Shown: positions 60,232 through 64,000 of the stretch, in pieces | Layout of the letters: every line of letters starts with the position of its first letter | Numbering within the stretch: position 1 is the stretch's first letter | From: Enterobacteriaceae bacterium RIT693 | Lineage (GTDB): Bacteria > Pseudomonadota > Gammaproteobacteria > Enterobacterales > Enterobacteriaceae | Direction: 5' to 3' | DNA: 64,000 nt | NCBI GenBank assembly: GCA_009668225.1 | Contig: WJYK01000021.1 | Span: 1-64,000 of the forward strand | Notes under the pieces: generated by a model | What the model saw: only the letters and a program-made list of their open reading frames with translations | The model's database searches: none | What the model was told of the DNA's origin: nothing | Program-made: the position numbers and the translations under genes

Positions 60232-61779
60232 ATGTCGCAACCTTTACTGAAAGTGACCGACCTGGCGAAGAGTTTTTCCGGCGTTTGGGCGTTAAGCAGC
60301 GCGCAGCTCAGCGTCGGGCAGGGCGAAATTCATGCCCTGCTGGGGGAGAACGGCGCGGGAAAATCCACGCTGCTGAAGGCGCTGGCCGGGGCACAGCCGC
60401 AAACGCGCGGCGAGATCTGGTTTAACGGCGAAACGCTGCCCGTAGATGACTCGCCGGTGGAGCGCCAGAACAAAGGCATTATTACTATTTATCAAGAATT
60501 TAACCTGCTGCCCAATATGACGGTGGCGGAAAACATGTTTCTTGGCCGCGAGCCGCGCCGCCGCAACCTGATCGTCGACAGCAAAGCGGTGAACCAGGAG
60601 GCGCAGGTCATTCTGGACTATTTACAGCTCAACGTAGCGCCGACGACCGCCGTGGCCCGCCTGAGCGTCGCCCAGCAGCAGATGGTTGAGATTGCCAGAG
60701 CGCTGACGCTGAACGCCCGGCTGATCATTATGGATGAGCCTTCCGCAGCCCTGAGCGACAGCGAAGTTGAGAGCCTGCACCGCGTGGTGCGGGAGCTTAA
60801 AGGCCGTGGCGTCAGCATTATTTATGTCACTCATCGCCTGCATGAAGTCTTCCAGCTTTGTGACCGTTTCACCGTGTTCCAGGATGGCCGCTATACCGGT
60901 TCCGGCGACGTGGCGGGCACCAACGTGGAGCAAATTATTCGCCTGATGGTCGGCCGCGACGTGGTGTTTAACCGCCGCGATGCCAGCCTCACGCACCATG
61001 CTGACAAGCCCATTCGCCTGGCGGTGAAGGGGCTCAGCCGCGAAAAACCGCCGCTCGATCCTCACGGTATCGCGTTGAAAGACATCAGTTTCCACGTGCA
61101 CGCCGGAGAAGTGTTGGGCATCGCCGGGCTGGTGGGCGCGGGGCGCACCGAAGTCGCACGCTGCTTGTTTGGCGCAGACAAATTCACCACCGGCAGCTTT
61201 GAGCTGGACGGTAAACCCTATCAGCCGCAAAACCCTATGCACGCGCTGGACCAGGGGATCGCGCTGGTGCCGGAGGATCGTAAAAAAGAGGGCGCGGTGC
61301 TGGGCCTGTCGATCCGCGACAATCTGTCTTTGTCCAGCCTCTCGTCGCTGCTGACCTGGCGCTATTTCGTTAGCCCACGTAAAGAGGACGCGCTGATCGA
61401 GTCCTATCGGCAGGCGCTGCAAATCAAAATGGTTAACGCCGAGCAGGAGGTGCGCAAGCTCTCCGGTGGGAATCAGCAAAAAGTGATCCTGGCGCGCTGT
61501 ATGGCGTTGAATCCACGGGTGCTGATCGTCGATGAACCGACCCGCGGCATTGACGTAGGAACTAAATCGGAAGTGCATCAGGTGCTGTTTGATATGGCTA
61601 AGCGAGGCGTGGCGGTGATCGTTATCTCTTCCGACCTGCCTGAGATTCTCGCGGTGTCGGATCGGATAATCACCCTCAGCGAAGGGCGGGTGACCGGCGA
61701 ACTGCACGGCGATGAAGCCAACGAAGAACGGCTGATGACCCTGATGGCCATCAACCATAGCGCCTTAAGCGCCGCATAA
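60232..61779 (+). CDS. Sugar ABC transporter ATPase, probable inositol
   Basis: Duplicated ABC ATPase of 515 residues (RbsA/MglA type). First half: Walker [16 protein letters not shown]-loop IYQEFNLLPNM, signature LSVAQQQMVEIARAL, Walker B LIIMDEPSAAL. Second half: degenerate Walker A GLVGAGRTEVARCL, signature LSGGNQQKVILARCM, Walker B VLIVDEPTRGID. AGGAG seven bases before ATG 60232 decides the start; the frame open to 60151 runs through the ERIC element. The permease follows after 11 bp. Confidence 0.92.
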   Translation: MSQPLLKVTDLAKSFSGVWALSSAQLSVGQGEIHALLGENGAGKSTLLKALAGAQPQTRGEIWFNGETLPVDDSPVERQNKGIITIYQEFNLLPNMTVAENMFLGREPRRRNLIVDSKAVNQEAQVILDYLQLNVAPTTAVARLSVAQQQMVEIARALTLNARLIIMDEPSAALSDSEVESLHRVVRELKGRGVSIIYVTHRLHEVFQLCDRFTVFQDGRYTGSGDVAGTNVEQIIRLMVGRDVVFNRRDASLTHHADKPIRLAVKGLSREKPPLDPHGIALKDISFHVHAGEVLGIAGLVGAGRTEVARCLFGADKFTTGSFELDGKPYQPQNPMHALDQGIALVPEDRKKEGAVLGLSIRDNLSLSSLSSLLTWRYFVSPRKEDALIESYRQALQIKMVNAEQEVRKLSGGNQQKVILARCMALNPRVLIVDEPTRGIDVGTKSEVHQVLFDMAKRGVAVIVISSDLPEILAVSDRIITLSEGRVTGELHGDEANEERLMTLMAINHSALSAA

Positions 61780-61790
61780 CGGGGGAGCCC

Positions 61791-62819
61791 ATGACGCAGA
61801 TGATTACCAAAAGCCAGACTCCGGCAAAAAGCGCTTCGCGCTTCGATCCGATCGCTTTCTTCGAGCGCTTCGGGGTGCTGATCTTCATGTTCCTGCTGCT
61901 TATCTTCTTTCAGTCGCAGAACAGCAACTTCCTGTCCGAACGTAATATTTTCAACATCCTGACCGAGGTTTCCATTTACGGGATCATCGCGGTAGGTATG
62001 ACCTTTGTCATTCTCACGGCGGGTATCGATCTTTCCGTTGGCTCGATCCTTGCGGTCTGCGCAATGACCGCGGCTTATGTGATCAAGGGCGACAACTTTA
62101 CCACCGTCGATCCCAACGCCTGGGGCGGTTTTAGCTGGCTGTTGGGGCTGGGGATCTGCCTGGCTATCGGCACGCTGATAGGCTTCCTGCACGGCCTGGG
62201 CGTCACCCGCCTGCGCCTGCCGCCGTTCATCGTCACGCTGGGCGGGATGACCATCTGGCGCGGCCTGACGCTGGTGATCAACGACGGCGCGCCCATCGCC
62301 GGGTTTGATGCGGGCTACCGCTGGTGGGGACGCGGAGAGATGCTCGGCATCTCCATTCCTATCTGGATCTTCGCCATCGTCTCGATTCTGGGCTATCTGG
62401 CGCTGCATAAAACCCGCTGGGGACGCTTCGTCTATGCCATCGGCGGCAACCCGGAAGCGGCTCGCCTCGCCGGGGTCAACGTTAAGCGCGTGCTGGTCAG
62501 CGTGTATGTCGTTATCGGCTGCCTCGCAGGGCTGGCGGGCTTTGTGCTCAGCGCCCGGTTGGGCAGCGCTGAAGCGGTGGCGGGGATCTCCTTTGAGCTG
62601 CGAGTGATCGCCTCGGTGGTGATCGGCGGTACATCGCTGATGGGCGGCTACGGGCGGATCAGCGGCACGATTATCGGCGCCATCATCATGGGGATCCTGA
62701 TTAACGGCCTGGTGCTAATGAACGTCTCGGCCTACTACCAGCAGATCATTACCGGGCTGATTATCGTGCTGGCGGTGGCGTTTGATACCTACGCCAAGAA
62801 CCGCCGCGGCGCGCTGTAA
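61791..62819 (+). CDS. Sugar ABC transporter permease, probable inositol
   Basis: RbsC-type membrane protein of 342 residues with about nine or ten membrane segments. Motifs: TEVSIYGIIAVGMTFVILTAGIDLSVGS, LRLPPFIVTLGGMTIWRGLTL, the coupling segment AIGGNPEAARLAGVNVKR and SLMGGYGRISGTIIGA. GGGGGAG precedes the ATG. It completes the three-gene importer behind iolG. Confidence 0.92.
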   Translation: MTQMITKSQTPAKSASRFDPIAFFERFGVLIFMFLLLIFFQSQNSNFLSERNIFNILTEVSIYGIIAVGMTFVILTAGIDLSVGSILAVCAMTAAYVIKGDNFTTVDPNAWGGFSWLLGLGICLAIGTLIGFLHGLGVTRLRLPPFIVTLGGMTIWRGLTLVINDGAPIAGFDAGYRWWGRGEMLGISIPIWIFAIVSILGYLALHKTRWGRFVYAIGGNPEAARLAGVNVKRVLVSVYVVIGCLAGLAGFVLSARLGSAEAVAGISFELRVIASVVIGGTSLMGGYGRISGTIIGAIIMGILINGLVLMNVSAYYQQIITGLIIVLAVAFDTYAKNRRGAL

Positions 62820-62826
62820 GGGTTGC

Positions 62827-62849
62827 CCCTCACCCTTTCAGGGAGAGGG
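62827..62849. repeat. REP-like GC hairpin after the permease gene
   Basis: CCCTC-a-CCCT, loop TTC, AGGG-a-GAGGG. Same design as the hairpins at 34980 and 49404. It lies within the inositol operon, 8 bp after the permease stop, and may adjust transcript levels of the downstream gene. Confidence 0.6.
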
Positions 62850-62881
62850 TAAAGGGCAGGTTACGACTTCAGGAACAACAC

Positions 62882-64000
62882 ATGAAAAAGGTCAGAATTG
62901 GTTTAATCGGCACCGGCTACATCGGCAAAGCCCATGCAATAGCGTACGCGCAGGCGCCGACGGTCTTTGATCTGCAGGGCGAACTGGTCCGTGAAATGGT
63001 GGCGGAAGTCACGCCCGAGCTGGCGGCGAAGCGCGCCGCGGCGTTTGGCTTTAATCGCTCCACCGGCGACTGGCGCGAGCTGGTGGCTGACCCAAATATC
63101 GATGTGGTGGACATCTGCTCCCCAAACCACCTGCATAAAGAGATGGCGCTGGAGGCTATTCGCCACGGCAAGCACGTCTATTCGGAGAAGCCGCTGGCGC
63201 TCAACGCTCGGGATGCCCGGCTGATGGTAGATGCCGCCGATCTGGCTGGCGTGAAGACATTGGTCGGCTTCAACTACATGAAGAACCCGACTGCGCAGCT
63301 GGCAAAGCAGATCATCGAACGCGGCGAGATCGGCGAAGTGATCCACTTCTACGGCACCCATAACGAAGACTACATGGCCGATCCGCTTTCGCCGATCCAC
63401 TGGCACTGCTTCAAAGAAACCGCAGGGCTTGGCGCGCTGGGGGATCTGGCGGCGCACATCGTCAACATGGCGCAGTACCTGGTGGGCGATATTCGCGAAG
63501 TCTGCGGTGACCTGAAAATTGTGGTGCCGCAGCGCCCGGCTTCGGCAGGCAGCAGCGAAATGATCGCCGTGGAAAACGAGGATCAGGCCCACGCGATGGT
63601 GCGTTTTGAAGGTGGCGCTCAGGGCGTGATCGAAACGTCACGCGTCGCTAGCGGCAGAAAAATGGGGCTGACCTGGACGATCACCGGCACGAAAGGGGCG
63701 CTGAGCTTTACCCAGGAGCGAATGGCGGAGTTGAAGCTTTATCTGCAAAGCGACCCCGAAGGCCGCCAGGGGTTCCGCACGCTGCTGGTTGGCCCGGCCC
63801 ACCCGGATTACGGCTCGTTCTGTATGGGCGCGGGGCACGGCATCGGCTTTAACGATCAAAAAACGGTGGAGGTGCGCGATCTGATCGACGGCATTGCCGC
63901 CGATAAGCCGATGTGGCCGGACTTTGAAGAGGGCTGGAAGGTGTCGCGCATTCTCGATGCTATCGCCCTGTCTCACCAGCAGGGGCGCTGGGTCAACGTA
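62882..64000 (+). CDS. Gfo/Idh/MocA-family oxidoreductase, 3' end outside window
   Basis: At least 373 residues; the frame is open to the last base. N-terminal NAD-binding motif RIGLIGTGYIGKAHAIAYAQ, YSEKPLALN with the expected lysine, and LGDLAAHIVNMAQYLVG with the catalytic Asp/His. It is longer than IolG and probably an inositol-isomer dehydrogenase (scyllo- or another inositol) or a related polyol dehydrogenase, judged from its place after the inositol importer (inference). Only a few residues should be missing. Confidence 0.85.
   Translation, partial: MKKVRIGLIGTGYIGKAHAIAYAQAPTVFDLQGELVREMVAEVTPELAAKRAAAFGFNRSTGDWRELVADPNIDVVDICSPNHLHKEMALEAIRHGKHVYSEKPLALNARDARLMVDAADLAGVKTLVGFNYMKNPTAQLAKQIIERGEIGEVIHFYGTHNEDYMADPLSPIHWHCFKETAGLGALGDLAAHIVNMAQYLVGDIREVCGDLKIVVPQRPASAGSSEMIAVENEDQAHAMVRFEGGAQGVIETSRVASGRKMGLTWTITGTKGALSFTQERMAELKLYLQSDPEGRQGFRTLLVGPAHPDYGSFCMGAGHGIGFNDQKTVEVRDLIDGIAADKPMWPDFEEGWKVSRILDAIALSHQQGRWVNV

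Overview
The window comes from a chromosome of the family Enterobacteriaceae. From 15.7 to 53.2 kb its backbone genes follow the E. coli / Salmonella order around tolC, parE, parC, ygiQ and exbBD, and their proteins read as close orthologues of the E. coli ones. The genus cannot be fixed from sequence alone. The added type 1 fimbriae, phosphonate-type transporter and myo-inositol genes suggest an environmental or opportunistic enterobacterium of the Cedecea/Enterobacter/Klebsiella sort rather than E. coli itself (inference).

Layout. (1) 0.4-10.1 kb: a complete Salmonella-type type 1 fimbrial locus. fimA-I-C-D-H-F read rightward and face a leftward regulatory block of fimZ, fimY, an EAL-domain gene (like Salmonella STM0551) and fimW. 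(2) 10.2-15.6 kb: the serine chemoreceptor tsr behind a sigma-28 promoter, then a LysR regulator divergent from an MHS-family transporter and an M20 amidohydrolase. (3) 15.7-37.3 kb: conserved core: ubiK, ribB with its FMN riboswitch, ygiD, ygiC-ygiB-tolC, nudF-yqiB-cpdA-yqiA-parE, ygiN, mdaB, qseBC, ygiW, parC, plsC, ftsP and ygiQ. (4) 37.4-41.8 kb: a HAD phosphatase and an orphan phnCDEE transporter. (5) 42.0-48.7 kb: dkgA, yqhD, yqhC, yghB, metC, exbBD. (6) 48.7-51.5 kb: an accessory patch with a 572-bp highly structured non-coding element, three unrecognised small genes and an NlpC/P60 hydrolase. (7) 51.6-53.2 kb: yqhA and yghZ/gpr. (8) 53.3-64.0 kb: a myo-inositol region with an RpiR-type regulator, iolA-iolD, iolG, a three-gene ABC importer and a second dehydrogenase cut by the window edge.

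How the parts work together. The fim operon encodes pilin, minor pilins, chaperone, usher and tip adhesin. The FimZ/FimY/EAL/FimW block would set expression without a DNA-inversion switch. tsr, a motility gene, sits next to it. The inositol genes supply uptake, first oxidation (IolG), ring cleavage (IolD) and the final semialdehyde dehydrogenase (IolA). IolB, IolC and IolE are not in the window. Short motifs are shared by the iolA and iolG promoter regions.

The most interesting non-gene signals are: the 572-bp element at 48748-49319, bounded by a perfect 10-bp inverted repeat and packed with about a dozen hairpins, some with mutually complementary loops; a 77-bp dispersed repeat present twice (17943-18019 and 33384-33460, 69/77 identical, opposite orientation); a full-length ERIC element inside the inositol operon; an internally deleted ERIC before cpdA; and small palindromes in the fim regulatory region.
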